19,187 nucleotides of DNA from Actinomycetes bacterium (GCA_021816565.1 JAKAXN010000051.1:1-19187); one strand, 5' to 3'. Positions 1 through 5,535 are shown, counted from the first letter of the stretch. Notes: generated by a model from the letters alone, not told the origin. Program-made: numbers and translations.

Positions 1-211
1 CGGGCGGCACTGCGGGCGCCGACGGTGACCGGGGCGAGGTGGCCGGCGCCGTCCCGGGCGCCGGCGCAGTCACCGGCGCAGTCGCGGGCGCGGAGGTAGG
101 TACCGGCGCCGTCCCGGCGGGGCCGGTACCGGTGGGGGTCGAACGGCATGCGGAGGCCGCGACGGTGCTGGCGGCCAGCACCCCGGCCAGCACCGCCCGG
201 TTGATCGTCAT
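1..211 (-). CDS. Putative secreted lipoprotein, N-terminal part (3' end beyond window)
   Basis: Reading leftward from an ATG at 209-211, 70 codons stay open to the window edge, so the C-terminal part is missing. The start is MTINRAVLAGVLAASTVAAS followed by AC: a short basic n-region, a hydrophobic stretch and a lipobox-like AASAC with Cys22. This fits lipid attachment after signal peptidase II cleavage on the outer face of the membrane. After the Cys comes a low-complexity linker of Ala, Pro, Thr and Gly (residues 24-70), typical of a spacer between lipid anchor and folded domain. A purine-rich AGGGG lies only 2 nt before the ATG, which is close for a ribosome binding site. The functional domain lies outside the window, so no function can be assigned. 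The lipoprotein call is inference from the signal and linker alone. Confidence 0.6.
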   Translation of the reverse strand, partial: MTINRAVLAGVLAASTVAASACRSTPTGTGPAGTAPVPTSAPATAPVTAPAPGTAPATSPRSPSAPAVPP

Positions 212-245
212 GTCCCCTGCCTACCCGACCCCTGTGACAGCCGGT

Positions 246-683
246 CTACAGGTCCTCCTCGGAGACCACCTCGACGCCGGCGGCGAGGAGGGCCTCGGCG
301 GTCACACCGGCGCCGGGGACCAGGACCCGGCGGTGGCTGCCGTCGTAGATCTGATGGCATCCGCACGACGGGGACCGGGCCTTCAGCACGGCCCGGGACG
401 CACCGACCGCCCGGGCCAGCTCCACGGCATGCTCGGCGCCGCGCCGGTAGAACTCGGTGACGTCGTCGCCCGACCCGGTCAGCACCCGGCCGTCACCCCG
501 GCGCTCGGCGGCCGGCCTGGGCGTCGGAAGCCCTCCGGCCACCTCCGGGCAGACCGCCACCAGGCGGTGGGCGCGGTTCAGCGCCTCCACCGCCTGGTGG
601 GTCCGGGCGTCCCCCCGGTGGGTGCAGGCCACCCCCACCAGGCAGGCCGACACCAGCAGGACCGGCCGGTCATCACCGCTCAT
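246..683 (-). CDS. DUF523 family protein (TudS-like, probable Fe-S cluster protein)
   Basis: A 145-residue protein matching the DUF523 pattern along its whole length. It has SACLVGVAC at residues 12-20, CPEVAGGLPTPRP at 45-57, a DVTEFYRRGAE segment at 74-84, SPSCGC at 104-109 followed by IYDG, and a GVTAEALLAAGVEVVSEEDL-type end. Conserved cysteines are C14, C20, C45, C107 and C109. From family knowledge, a characterised DUF523 member is the thiouracil desulfurase TudS, which holds a [4Fe-4S] cluster on three cysteines. Whether this protein desulfurates anything is inference. The start ATG is 9 bp past the stop of the whiB gene on the same strand, with no clear Shine-Dalgarno sequence, so translation probably depends on coupling to whiB. 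The length is normal for the single-domain form. Confidence 0.85.
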   Translation of the reverse strand: MSGDDRPVLLVSACLVGVACTHRGDARTHQAVEALNRAHRLVAVCPEVAGGLPTPRPAAERRGDGRVLTGSGDDVTEFYRRGAEHAVELARAVGASRAVLKARSPSCGCHQIYDGSHRRVLVPGAGVTAEALLAAGVEVVSEEDL

Positions 684-692
684 GAGGTGACG

Positions 693-1007
693 TTACGCCG
701 TGAGCTGTATCCCGGCGGGCGGGTTCTTGGGCGGCCGGCCCCGTTTCCGCTTCTGGGCCAGGATCCGGCCGTTCAGGAACAGCTGGCCGCCCCAGACCCC
801 CCAGGGCTCGCGCCGCTCGAGGGCCCCCTGCAGGCACGGTGCGGCCACCGGGCAGGTCGCGCATATCCGCTTGGCCGCCACGATGTCGGGGATCTCGTCG
901 GAGAAGAAGAGGTCGGCCATGGAGCCGGTGCCGTCGCGGCAGCTTGCCCCGGCCCACTCGTCGGCGGTGAAGATCTCGATTTCCTGGCCCAGCTCGATGG
1001 CGAACAT
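693..1007 (-). CDS. WhiB-family iron-sulfur transcriptional regulator
   Basis: A 104-residue WhiB-like protein. The four cluster cysteines are C23 (in SCRDG), C49, C52 and C58 (CATCPVAAPC), spaced as in the family. The turn motif GVWGG is at 70-74. A basic tail with RGRPPK at 89-94 looks AT-hook-like and should contact DNA. WhiB proteins bind a [4Fe-4S] cluster and often act with the principal sigma factor; they are restricted to Actinobacteria and their phages. The frame stays open further upstream, but the ATG at 1005-1007 is preceded by AAAGGAC with about 7 nt spacing, and the upstream extension is low-complexity and overlaps a terminator. I therefore start here. It is followed 9 bp later by the DUF523 gene, another cysteine-rich protein. 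Which WhiB subgroup it belongs to cannot be told from the motifs alone. Confidence 0.92.
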   Translation of the reverse strand: MFAIELGQEIEIFTADEWAGASCRDGTGSMADLFFSDEIPDIVAAKRICATCPVAAPCLQGALERREPWGVWGGQLFLNGRILAQKRKRGRPPKNPPAGIQLTA

Positions 1008-1078
1008 CTCGCCGTCCTTTCTGCTGCTCGTCCCTGTCCGTGTCCGTGATGCCGTCGAGCCCGGGAGCCGGGCCGGAG

Positions 1079-1115
1079 AAAAAGAAGAGGCCGCCGGGAT
1101 CTCCCGGCGGCCTCT
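1079..1115 (-). terminator. Rho-independent terminator of the 79-residue small gene
   Basis: Read on the minus strand, this is a perfect 13-bp GC-rich stem (1086-1098 pairing with 1103-1115) with a 4-nt loop, directly followed by a T-rich run, TCTTTTTC (1085-1078). It lies 28 nt after the stop codon of the small gene at 1144 and before the whiB start. It is the clearest intrinsic terminator in the window. Its polarity assigns it to the minus-strand unit upstream and separates that unit from whiB. Confidence 0.85.
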
Positions 1116-1143
1116 GGACCCTCTTACGGATTGCTGGTTCGTC

Positions 1144-1383
1144 CTATCCGGACGTCCGATCCTGAGGGCCCAGTGGCCAACCGATGGCATTGATTCGGGT
1201 CATGCCGTGCTTGGCGAGGCGCTTGGCGCTGGGGGAGCCGGCCGCCGCCTGGAGATACGCCACCGCCGACGGGCGCGCCGCGGCGCCGGCAGACTCCGGG
1301 CGCAGACCCCACACCGCGGCCCGGGACGGGCATGCACCGGTGATATCGGCGGTCGCCTCGCTGTGAACGAAGATCGTCTTCAC
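1144..1383 (-). CDS. Unrecognised 79-residue small protein
   Basis: I do not recognise this protein. The chosen start is GTG at 1381-1383, because GGGAGG sits 5 nt upstream of it (GGGAGGCACCGGTG). Longer versions of the frame start inside a hairpin and have no ribosome binding site. The product begins MKTIFVHSEATADITGACPS, has one cysteine (C18), an Ala/Pro-rich middle, and a basic C-terminal half with KRLAKHGMTRINAIGWPLG. No signal peptide or membrane segment is visible. The gene is a complete small transcription unit: a promoter candidate at 1455-1483, a hairpin near the 5' end of the leader, a strong ribosome binding site and a strong terminator 28 nt after the stop. That architecture is the main evidence that it is real. 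A regulatory RNA with an incidental reading frame is the alternative. Confidence 0.6.
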   Translation of the reverse strand: MKTIFVHSEATADITGACPSRAAVWGLRPESAGAAARPSAVAYLQAAAGSPSAKRLAKHGMTRINAIGWPLGPQDRTSG

Positions 1384-1421
1384 CGGTGCCTCCCTTCGGG
1401 GTGTCGTCAGAGCCGAGAAAC

Positions 1422-1445
1422 GGGGAAGCGGCCACACCGCTCCCC
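1422..1445 (-). terminator. Hairpin after the phosphatase gene: weak terminator or leader structure
   Basis: GGGG (1422-1425) and AGCGG (1427-1431) pair with CCGCT (1437-1441) and CCCC (1442-1445) around a CCACA loop, leaving one bulged A. On the minus strand it is followed by GTTTCTC, a poor T tract. It lies 44 nt after the phosphatase stop, so it may end that transcript. If the promoter candidate at 1455-1483 is real, it instead forms the 5' end of the small-gene leader. The sequence does not decide between these. Confidence 0.45.
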
Positions 1446-1454
1446 ACCGCTTAC

Positions 1455-1483
1455 ATCAGAACAGGCTGTGACGACGCCGTCAA
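1455..1483 (-). promoter_or_regulatory. Sigma-70-like promoter candidate for the 79-residue gene
   Basis: On the minus strand, TTGACG (1483-1478) and TCTGAT (1460-1455) are separated by 17 nt, in an unusually AT-rich patch just after the phosphatase stop codon. Transcription would start near 1448, giving a leader of about 65 nt that opens with the hairpin at 1422-1445. The -35 is a good match and the -10 matches four of six positions. There is no experimental support. Confidence 0.38.
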
Positions 1484-1488
1484 ACCAT

Positions 1489-2253
1489 TTATTCCGCGGA
1501 GTTGCATCCGAGGGTCCGACGGGCCGCCACCGCCTGCTCCAGCAGGTCGGGGGTGGCCGCCGCCACGATGGTGCGACGCTCGGATCCGGCCCGCACGACC
1601 AGGCCGCGCCCGAACGCCTCGGCCACCGCGGCACCCGCCTCCGCGCACACGAGCATCCCGCCCAGGTAGTCCCACGGGGCGAGCGACTCCGCTGCGCAGT
1701 CGATGAAGGCGTCGAGTTGGCCGCACGCCACCGCGCACAGGTCCAGGGCGGCCGCTCCGAGCGAGCGGTACTGGGCCCAGCCGAGCCAGCGGTCCGGGTA
1801 ACCGGAGAAGGCGACGATGGCCCGGTCCATCCCCCCGCAATCGGTCGGCCCGATGGGCCACCCGTCGCAGCGGGCGCCGCCGCCGCGCACCGCCTCGAAG
1901 CGGGTTCCTGTCGCCTGGTTGACCACCACCGCAGCCAGGGGTCCCTCGTCGTCGAGGGCGCACAGGCTGGTGGCCCACCACGGAAGGCGGCGCGACGCGT
2001 TGGTGGAACCGTCGACAGGGTCCACCACCACCCTCACCGGACGCTCAGGGTGATGGACCCCGGACTCCTCCGAGAAGGCCCCGAACCCGGCTCGCTCGAT
2101 CACCGCCAGGGCGGCCCGGTCAGCCACCACGTCGCTCAGGTACTGCCCCGGCCGGGCGCCCGACGGGCCCCAGTCGGGCAGGCCCTGCAGACCGTCGCGC
2201 ACCGCGGTGGCGGCGTCGTGGAGCACCTCGAGGACGCGTTCGGCTGATGTCAC
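1489..2253 (-). CDS. Inositol monophosphatase family phosphatase
   Basis: A 254-residue protein with both family signatures. Residues E62-E63 (SEESG) and DPVDGSTN starting at D78 provide the first metal-binding set. APWDYLGGMLVCAEAG around W194-D195 matches the C-terminal WDxAAG-EAG motif. The fold dephosphorylates small sugar or nucleotide phosphates with Mg2+ (inositol phosphate, histidinol phosphate, fructose 1,6-bisphosphate or PAP). The motifs do not say which. In actinobacteria, histidinol phosphate and myo-inositol phosphate are both plausible. The frame extends further upstream, but that part is antisense to the divergent gene at 2350. The GTG at 2251-2253 begins the family-like sequence MTSAERVLEV; no clear ribosome binding site precedes it. 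A possible terminator or leader hairpin follows 44 nt after the stop. Confidence 0.88.
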   Translation of the reverse strand: MTSAERVLEVLHDAATAVRDGLQGLPDWGPSGARPGQYLSDVVADRAALAVIERAGFGAFSEESGVHHPERPVRVVVDPVDGSTNASRRLPWWATSLCALDDEGPLAAVVVNQATGTRFEAVRGGGARCDGWPIGPTDCGGMDRAIVAFSGYPDRWLGWAQYRSLGAAALDLCAVACGQLDAFIDCAAESLAPWDYLGGMLVCAEAGAAVAEAFGRGLVVRAGSERRTIVAAATPDLLEQAVAARRTLGCNSAE

Positions 2254-2301
2254 CGGCGCCGACGGTACCCGACCGGTACCAAGCGGTCGGGACAGCCACT
2301 C

Positions 2302-2334
2302 CCCGGCCAGCGCCGCCCCCCGGCGGCGGCCGGG
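2302..2334. promoter_or_regulatory. GC-rich hairpin in the divergent intergenic region
   Basis: CGCCGCC (2311-2317) pairs with GGCGGCG (2322-2328) around a CCCC loop. An outer stem CCCGGC/GCCGGG (2302-2307, 2329-2334) is separated from it by a 3-nt bulge, giving 13 bp in all. It lies 15 nt before the start of the plus-strand gene at 2350 and upstream of the minus-strand phosphatase, in a 96-nt divergent promoter region. It could influence translation of the 2350 gene. In DNA this GC-rich, chance is also possible. Confidence 0.35.
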
Positions 2335-2349
2335 TAGGGTCTGTGGCCG

Positions 2350-2910
2350 ATGGCGGTCATCGACGTCGCAGGCTACGTGGCCGAGCTGAAGGACCACGCC
2401 GTGGACCACGGCTTCCACGTCCACGACGAGCGCCACTTCGTGGAGACCTACTCCCTGCGCCAGGCGTGGGAGGTGGATCTCCACCCGGAGGACGCGTGCA
2501 ACGGCCCGCTCGACCTGCACCTGGCCCTCGAGGTCGACCCGCGGGTGCTCCTGGCCTTCGAGGACGTGGTCGTGGACCTGCCCGAGGGCGAGGAGCCGCC
2601 GGACGAGTTCCACTTCCCCCTCACCTTCACCTGGGCCCTGCCCCCGCTACCGAAGGGCCCGGACCTGCTGCGCCTGGCCATCGACCTGGCCGGCATCGGC
2701 GGGATCGAACTGCCCCTGGAGTCTTCCGCCATAGACAGCTACGCCTCGGCCACCGATCCGGCCGAGCGACGCATCACCATCGTGGCGCGCCAACAGGTGT
2801 CGCTGGCCCGGGTGCTCTCGGGTGAGGAGTTGCTCTGCGACACCTTCGACAAGGCTCTGGCCGTGAGCCAGTACCTGCTGGAGCGGGCGCCCCTCTGGCT
2901 GGAGGGCTGA
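2350..2910 (+). CDS. Conserved-looking protein of unknown function, 186 residues
   Basis: I do not recognise a named family. The protein starts MAVIDVAGYVAELKDHAVDH and is acidic (pI clearly low), with no signal peptide or membrane segment, so it is probably cytoplasmic. The N-terminal third has several His and acidic residues (HGFHVHDERHFVETYS at about 20-35, then AWEVDLHPEDACNGPLDLHL). An acidic loop EGEEPPDE near residue 80 follows, and the C-terminal part is predicted alternating strands and helix, ending YLLERAPLWLEG. Codon use and third-position GC match the neighbours. The ATG at 2350 is preceded by TAGGG with 10 nt spacing, a moderate ribosome binding site. It is divergent from the phosphatase and convergent with the 44-residue membrane gene, so it is probably monocistronic. 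Length and coding statistics make it a real gene. Confidence 0.78.
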   Translation: MAVIDVAGYVAELKDHAVDHGFHVHDERHFVETYSLRQAWEVDLHPEDACNGPLDLHLALEVDPRVLLAFEDVVVDLPEGEEPPDEFHFPLTFTWALPPLPKGPDLLRLAIDLAGIGGIELPLESSAIDSYASATDPAERRITIVARQQVSLARVLSGEELLCDTFDKALAVSQYLLERAPLWLEG

Positions 2911-2917
2911 CCGGGAC

Positions 2918-2934
2918 GCCGGGCCGGGCCCGGC
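2918..2934. terminator. Short hairpin between convergent stops
   Basis: GCCGGG (2918-2923) pairs with CCCGGC (2929-2934) around CCGGG. It fills most of the 24 nt between the stop at 2910 (plus) and the stop at 2935 (minus), a position where a bidirectional terminator is expected. No T tract follows on either strand, so it would be of the U-less type found in GC-rich actinobacteria. Confidence 0.35.
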
Positions 2935-3069
2935 CTAACGGCGACCCGACCGGCGGTGGAACAGGAACGACACGAACAGCACGCTCATCACGGCTGCCAC
3001 GAGGAGAATCCCGGTGACGGCGACCACCGGCGTGGCCGAGACCGGATGCACGAATGCGCTAGCGATCAC
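2935..3069 (-). CDS. Small single-pass membrane protein, 44 residues
   Basis: A short frame from GTG at 3067-3069 to TAG at 2935-2937 encodes MIASAFVHPVSATPVVAVTG, then a hydrophobic run to about residue 38 (ILLVAAVMSVLFVSFLF), ending HRRSGRR. The layout is an outside N-terminus, one membrane helix and a basic cytoplasmic tail by the positive-inside rule. The start is supported by GAGGAGG 6 nt upstream, one of the strongest Shine-Dalgarno matches in the window. That ribosome binding site is wholly enclosed in a hairpin (3069-3108). I do not recognise the family. Small subunits of transporters or respiratory complexes look like this, but no partner gene is adjacent. It is divergent from the membrane-anchored His-rich protein at 3254. 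Confidence 0.62.
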   Translation of the reverse strand: MIASAFVHPVSATPVVAVTGILLVAAVMSVLFVSFLFHRRSGRR

Positions 3070-3108
3070 GGGGGACCTCCTCTCCGCATGTCAGGAGGGA
3101 GTCCCCCG
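3069..3108 (-). promoter_or_regulatory. Leader hairpin sequestering the ribosome binding site of the 44-residue gene
   Basis: Read on the minus strand, CGGGGGAC (3108-3101) pairs with GTCCCCCG (3076-3069), and TCC plus CTCC (3100-3094) pairs with GGA (3080-3078) and GGAG (3085-3082). This makes 15 base pairs with two single-base bulges (G3077, A3081) and an 8-nt loop, TGACATGC. The whole GAGGAGG ribosome binding site lies in the stem, and the last pair uses the first base of the GTG start. Such a structure should block initiation unless opened by heat, a ligand, a protein or a small RNA. There is no T tract, so it is not a terminator. Confidence 0.55.
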
Positions 3109-3142
3109 GTGGACTTGGAGGTCGGTTCTTTCGCATACCTTG

Positions 3143-3171
3143 TCCGGGAATCGTAGCAACCGGCTCCCGGA
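3143..3171. repeat. Inverted repeat in the divergent region
   Basis: TCCGGGA (3143-3149) is perfectly inverted as TCCCGGA (3165-3171), with 15 nt between. It lies between the divergent 44-residue gene and the His-rich protein gene. It could be an operator or part of the long leader of the 44-residue gene. Nothing in the sequence identifies a binding protein. Confidence 0.4.
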
Positions 3172-3220
3172 TCGCCAAGGGGTTCCCTACGGGCGCCCCC
3201 CGGTCCGCTTCGGGCTCACC

Positions 3221-3226
3221 TAGACT
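3221..3226 (+). promoter_or_regulatory. Candidate -10 element for the His-rich protein gene
   Basis: TAGACT fits the actinobacterial TAnnnT pattern and would start transcription near 3233, about 20 nt before the GTG and including its AAGGAG ribosome binding site. No recognisable -35 lies at the right distance, so this is weak. Confidence 0.28.
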
Positions 3227-3253
3227 TTTCGCGCCCCCCGTCAAGGAGCGTCC

Positions 3254-4048
3254 GTGGCCGAGCAGCAGAACAAGGTTCCCCCCCGGAAGGCGGCCGCCGC
3301 CCGCAACAGTAGCGGCGGCCCGGCCCGCAACCGGCCGACCAAGCGGGGAAGCCGTGGGCTCCCCCGCAAGTACCTCTACAGCGGGGCCGGCGTCGTGGTC
3401 ATCGCCGTGATCGTGGTGATCGCCCTGGTCACCAGCGGCGGATCGGCGAGTGGGGTCAACCGGCACCAGGCGGCCATCGACTACAGCCTGACCAGCGGCG
3501 CCAAGGTGTACGGCGGCCTCGGCCCGGAGAACGTCCCGCTCGAGACCGGGCCCCAGCTGGCCCCGGCCAACGCCGCCCTGACCGGCGCCACCATCGACGG
3601 AATCCAGTGCAGCAGCACCGAGCAGCTGGTCTACCACCACCACGTGCACCTGGCCCTCTTCGTCAACGGCAAGCCCTACTCGGTCCCGCTCGGGGTGGGC
3701 ATGGTCCCGACGGTCCAGGTGAGCCAGACCCCGCAGGGTCCCTTCGCCGACGGAAGCACCAAGTGCCTCTACTGGATGCACGTGCACGCCCAGGACGGGA
3801 TCATCCACATCGAGTCCCCGGAGGTCCGCAACTTCCAGCTGGGCCAGTTCATGGACATCTGGCACGTCCCGCTCTCCTCGACGAAGCTCGGCTCGTTCAC
3901 CGGCAAGGTGACCGCCACCGTCAACGGTGTGCCGTGGAGCGGCGACCTGCGCCAGATCCCGCTGACCGAGCACGCCCAGATCGTCGTCAACCTGGGCAGC
4001 CCGGCCGTCAGCCCCCCGCCTATCAGCTGGGCCGGGACCGGCCTGTAG
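3254..4048 (+). CDS. Membrane-anchored extracytoplasmic protein with His-rich motifs
   Basis: A 264-residue protein with a basic, disordered N-terminus (residues 1-40, many Arg/Lys/Pro), one membrane anchor at about 41-60 (YLYSGAGVVVIAVIVVIALV), and the rest outside the cell. The outer domain has two conserved-looking clusters: YHHHVHLALFVNGKPY at 127-142 and CLYWMHVHAQDGIIHIESPE at 171-190, then FQLGQFMDIWHVPL. I recall similar CLYW-HTH-GxIHIESP motifs in uncharacterised proteins of actinobacteria and other Gram-positive phyla. The clustered His residues (128-130, 132, 176, 178, 185, 204) suggest metal binding, and C119 with C171 could form a disulfide. Both suggestions are inference. The GTG start is preceded by AAGGAG with 7 nt spacing. 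Its stop is 3 bp from the convergent phhA stop, with no room for a terminator. Confidence 0.8.
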   Translation: MAEQQNKVPPRKAAAARNSSGGPARNRPTKRGSRGLPRKYLYSGAGVVVIAVIVVIALVTSGGSASGVNRHQAAIDYSLTSGAKVYGGLGPENVPLETGPQLAPANAALTGATIDGIQCSSTEQLVYHHHVHLALFVNGKPYSVPLGVGMVPTVQVSQTPQGPFADGSTKCLYWMHVHAQDGIIHIESPEVRNFQLGQFMDIWHVPLSSTKLGSFTGKVTATVNGVPWSGDLRQIPLTEHAQIVVNLGSPAVSPPPISWAGTGL

Positions 4049-4051
4049 TCC

Positions 4052-4936
4052 TCATCCCGCCCGCCGGAGAGCGGCCGGGGTGGAGTCGTCGAACGACGCC
4101 AGAAAGCTGCTGAACCCGTCCTCCATCGCGGCCGGTGACGGCCAGCAGTACAGGACCGGCTGGAAGCGGGTGATGTCGTAGTCGGCCCGGCCCATGGCCA
4201 GGAAGTCCGCCGGGCGGACCTCGACCTCCGAGAAGGCGGCCGTCTCCCCCACCGACGAGAGGATCCCGGCACCGAAAGCCTTCAGGCGGCCGCCCTCGCG
4301 CACCACCCCGAACTCCATCGTGTACCAGAACACGTGGGACAGGAACCGCAGGGCGTCCTCGCTGCGGGTGCGTCCGACCGCCGCCCCGACCAGCCGGTAC
4401 ATCTCGGCGTAGCCGGGGGCGGACAGCTGATTGGCGTGGCCGATCACCTCGTGGATCACGTCCGGCTCGGGCGTGTACAGCGGCTCCGACGGGTGCCGCA
4501 GGTACTGCGTGGACCAGAAGATCCCCTCGGCGAACGATCCGTAGAAGTCCCGCAGGGGGGCCAGGCCGGCCACCGGCAGGTACCGGAACCCGCCGATCGG
4601 CTGGAGCCGCTCCCCCACCTCGGACAGCTGCGGGACCCGGTCGGCCGGCAGACCCAGGCGTTCCTTGCCGGACAGAAAGGCGGCGCAGGCGTGGCGTTCG
4701 TGAAGTTCCCGGAGGGCTGCTGAGACGGTGGCCCAGACCTCGTGCTCCTCGTCGGTGTAGTCGGGCGTCGGCAGGGGCTCACCGGGACGCCACCGGGCGG
4801 CCAGCCCGGCCAGATCATCGCGCCGGTCCCGGTAGCGGGGGTCGGTGAACCCCGGGTGGTCACCAGCCAGCTCGACGGTCACCCGGCCCCCGGTGGTGGT
4901 CCGCACCGGCGAGTAACGGTTGAACCCGGATCCCAT
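4052..4936 (-). CDS. phhA: Phenylalanine 4-monooxygenase
   Basis: A 294-residue monomeric bacterial phenylalanine hydroxylase, which converts phenylalanine to tyrosine with O2 and a pterin cofactor at a non-haem iron. The iron ligands are visible: H162 and H167 in IHEVIGHANQL, and E208 in FWYTMEFGVV. Their spacing equals that of the Chromobacterium enzyme (H138, H143, E184). Other signatures are FLSGKERLGLP, RLQPIGGFRYLPVAGL and GAGILSSVGE. It lacks the N-terminal ACT regulatory domain of animal enzymes, as usual in bacteria. The ATG at 4934-4936 is preceded by AGGAAG 9 nt upstream. It lies 39 bp downstream of the Lrp-type gene on the same strand, probably co-transcribed, and diverges from the homogentisate operon it feeds. 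No pterin-4a-carbinolamine dehydratase (phhB) is in the window. Confidence 0.96.
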   Translation of the reverse strand: MGSGFNRYSPVRTTTGGRVTVELAGDHPGFTDPRYRDRRDDLAGLAARWRPGEPLPTPDYTDEEHEVWATVSAALRELHERHACAAFLSGKERLGLPADRVPQLSEVGERLQPIGGFRYLPVAGLAPLRDFYGSFAEGIFWSTQYLRHPSEPLYTPEPDVIHEVIGHANQLSAPGYAEMYRLVGAAVGRTRSEDALRFLSHVFWYTMEFGVVREGGRLKAFGAGILSSVGETAAFSEVEVRPADFLAMGRADYDITRFQPVLYCWPSPAAMEDGFSSFLASFDDSTPAALRRAG

Positions 4937-4975
4937 GTAACGAATCTTCCTACCGGCACCCCATCCTGTAAAGGA

Positions 4976-5443
4976 CTATCCGGCGTGGACCACCTCCCGG
5001 CTCCTGGGGGCTATGCGGGTGGCCAGGATCAGGGAGGTGGTGGTCCGGGTGATGCCCGGGACATCGACGATGCGGCTGATGAGCTGGCCGAGGTGATCGT
5101 TGTCCCTGGCCACCACCCGGCACAGCAGGTCCGAGGAACCGGTGGTCATGTAGGCCTCGACCACCTCCGGTATGGCCTCCAGGTGCCGATCGACGGCCGG
5201 GCCCCGGCCCTGGGCGATCTCCAACGTGACGAACGCCGACACCGCGTAGCCGAGGCGGCGGAGATCCACCTCCGGGCCGAACCCGGTGACCACGCCCTCG
5301 CGCACCAGCCGGTCCAGGTGGGCCTGGGCGGTGTTGCGGGCCACGCCCAGCTCCCGGGCGATCTGCAGCATCCCGGCCCGGGGATAACGGGCCAGGGCGG
5401 CGATCAACCGCTCATCGATGCCATCGAGGTGATAATCCTGCAC
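4976..5443 (-). CDS. Lrp/AsnC family transcriptional regulator
   Basis: A 155-residue Lrp/AsnC protein. A helix-turn-helix at residues 6-55 contains LDGIDERLIAALARYPRAGM and ARNTAQAHLDRLVREGVVTGF. A RAM/ACT-like ligand domain spans about 66-140 (GYAVSAFVTLEIAQG, then VVEAYMTTGSSDLLCRVVARD). Family members form octamers or dimers and sense amino acids. The gene sits between phhA and hppD, divergent from the latter, so a local regulator of Phe/Tyr catabolism that senses an aromatic amino acid is likely (inference). The GTG at 5441-5443 is the first possible start, because TGA lies three codons upstream. Its ribosome binding site is weak. Overlapping palindromes at 5466-5484 in the divergent promoter region are candidate operators. 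Confidence 0.93.
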   Translation of the reverse strand: MQDYHLDGIDERLIAALARYPRAGMLQIARELGVARNTAQAHLDRLVREGVVTGFGPEVDLRRLGYAVSAFVTLEIAQGRGPAVDRHLEAIPEVVEAYMTTGSSDLLCRVVARDNDHLGQLISRIVDVPGITRTTTSLILATRIAPRSREVVHAG

Positions 5444-5465
5444 GATTGATCACCATAGAGGCAAT

Positions 5466-5484
5466 ATGCTGAGCATTCTGCTCA
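5466..5484. promoter_or_regulatory. Overlapping palindromes, candidate Lrp-type operator
   Basis: ATGCT-G-AGCAT (5466-5476) and TGAGCA-TTC-TGCTCA (5470-5484) overlap in the 92-nt gap between the divergent regulator and hppD. The stretch is AT-richer than its surroundings. Lrp/AsnC proteins bind imperfect palindromes of about 15 bp, and the site is suitably placed to control both directions. The assignment to this regulator is inference. Confidence 0.5.
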
Positions 5485-5500
5485 TCTCGATCTGCATGTG

Positions 5501-5529
5501 TTGACCAAGGTCCCGGCCCGGCGTAGGTG
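5501..5529 (+). promoter_or_regulatory. Promoter candidate of the homogentisate operon
   Basis: TTGACC (5501-5506) and TAGGTG (5524-5529) are 17 nt apart. Transcription would begin around 5536, exactly at the preferred ATG of hppD, which would make a leaderless mRNA. The AGGTG in the same place could alternatively be a ribosome binding site with 6-nt spacing, in which case the promoter lies further upstream. The -10 match is poor. Confidence 0.3.
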
Positions 5530-5535
5530 TATGAC

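Noticed and set aside
1008..1190. N-terminal extension of the WhiB protein to a start at 1190
   Set aside because: The extension would read through the terminator hairpin and is low-complexity. The internal ATG has AAAGGAC at good spacing and gives a normal family length.
700..2247. A 515-codon open frame on the plus strand
   Set aside because: It runs antisense through whiB, the small gene and the phosphatase, all of which have family motifs or expression signals. The translation is low-complexity Arg/Gly/Pro, typical of antisense frames in high-GC DNA.
5527..5535. GTG at 5527 as the hppD start
   Set aside because: The ATG three codons later has AGGTG at proper spacing and fits the promoter candidate. 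The GTG overlaps that site.
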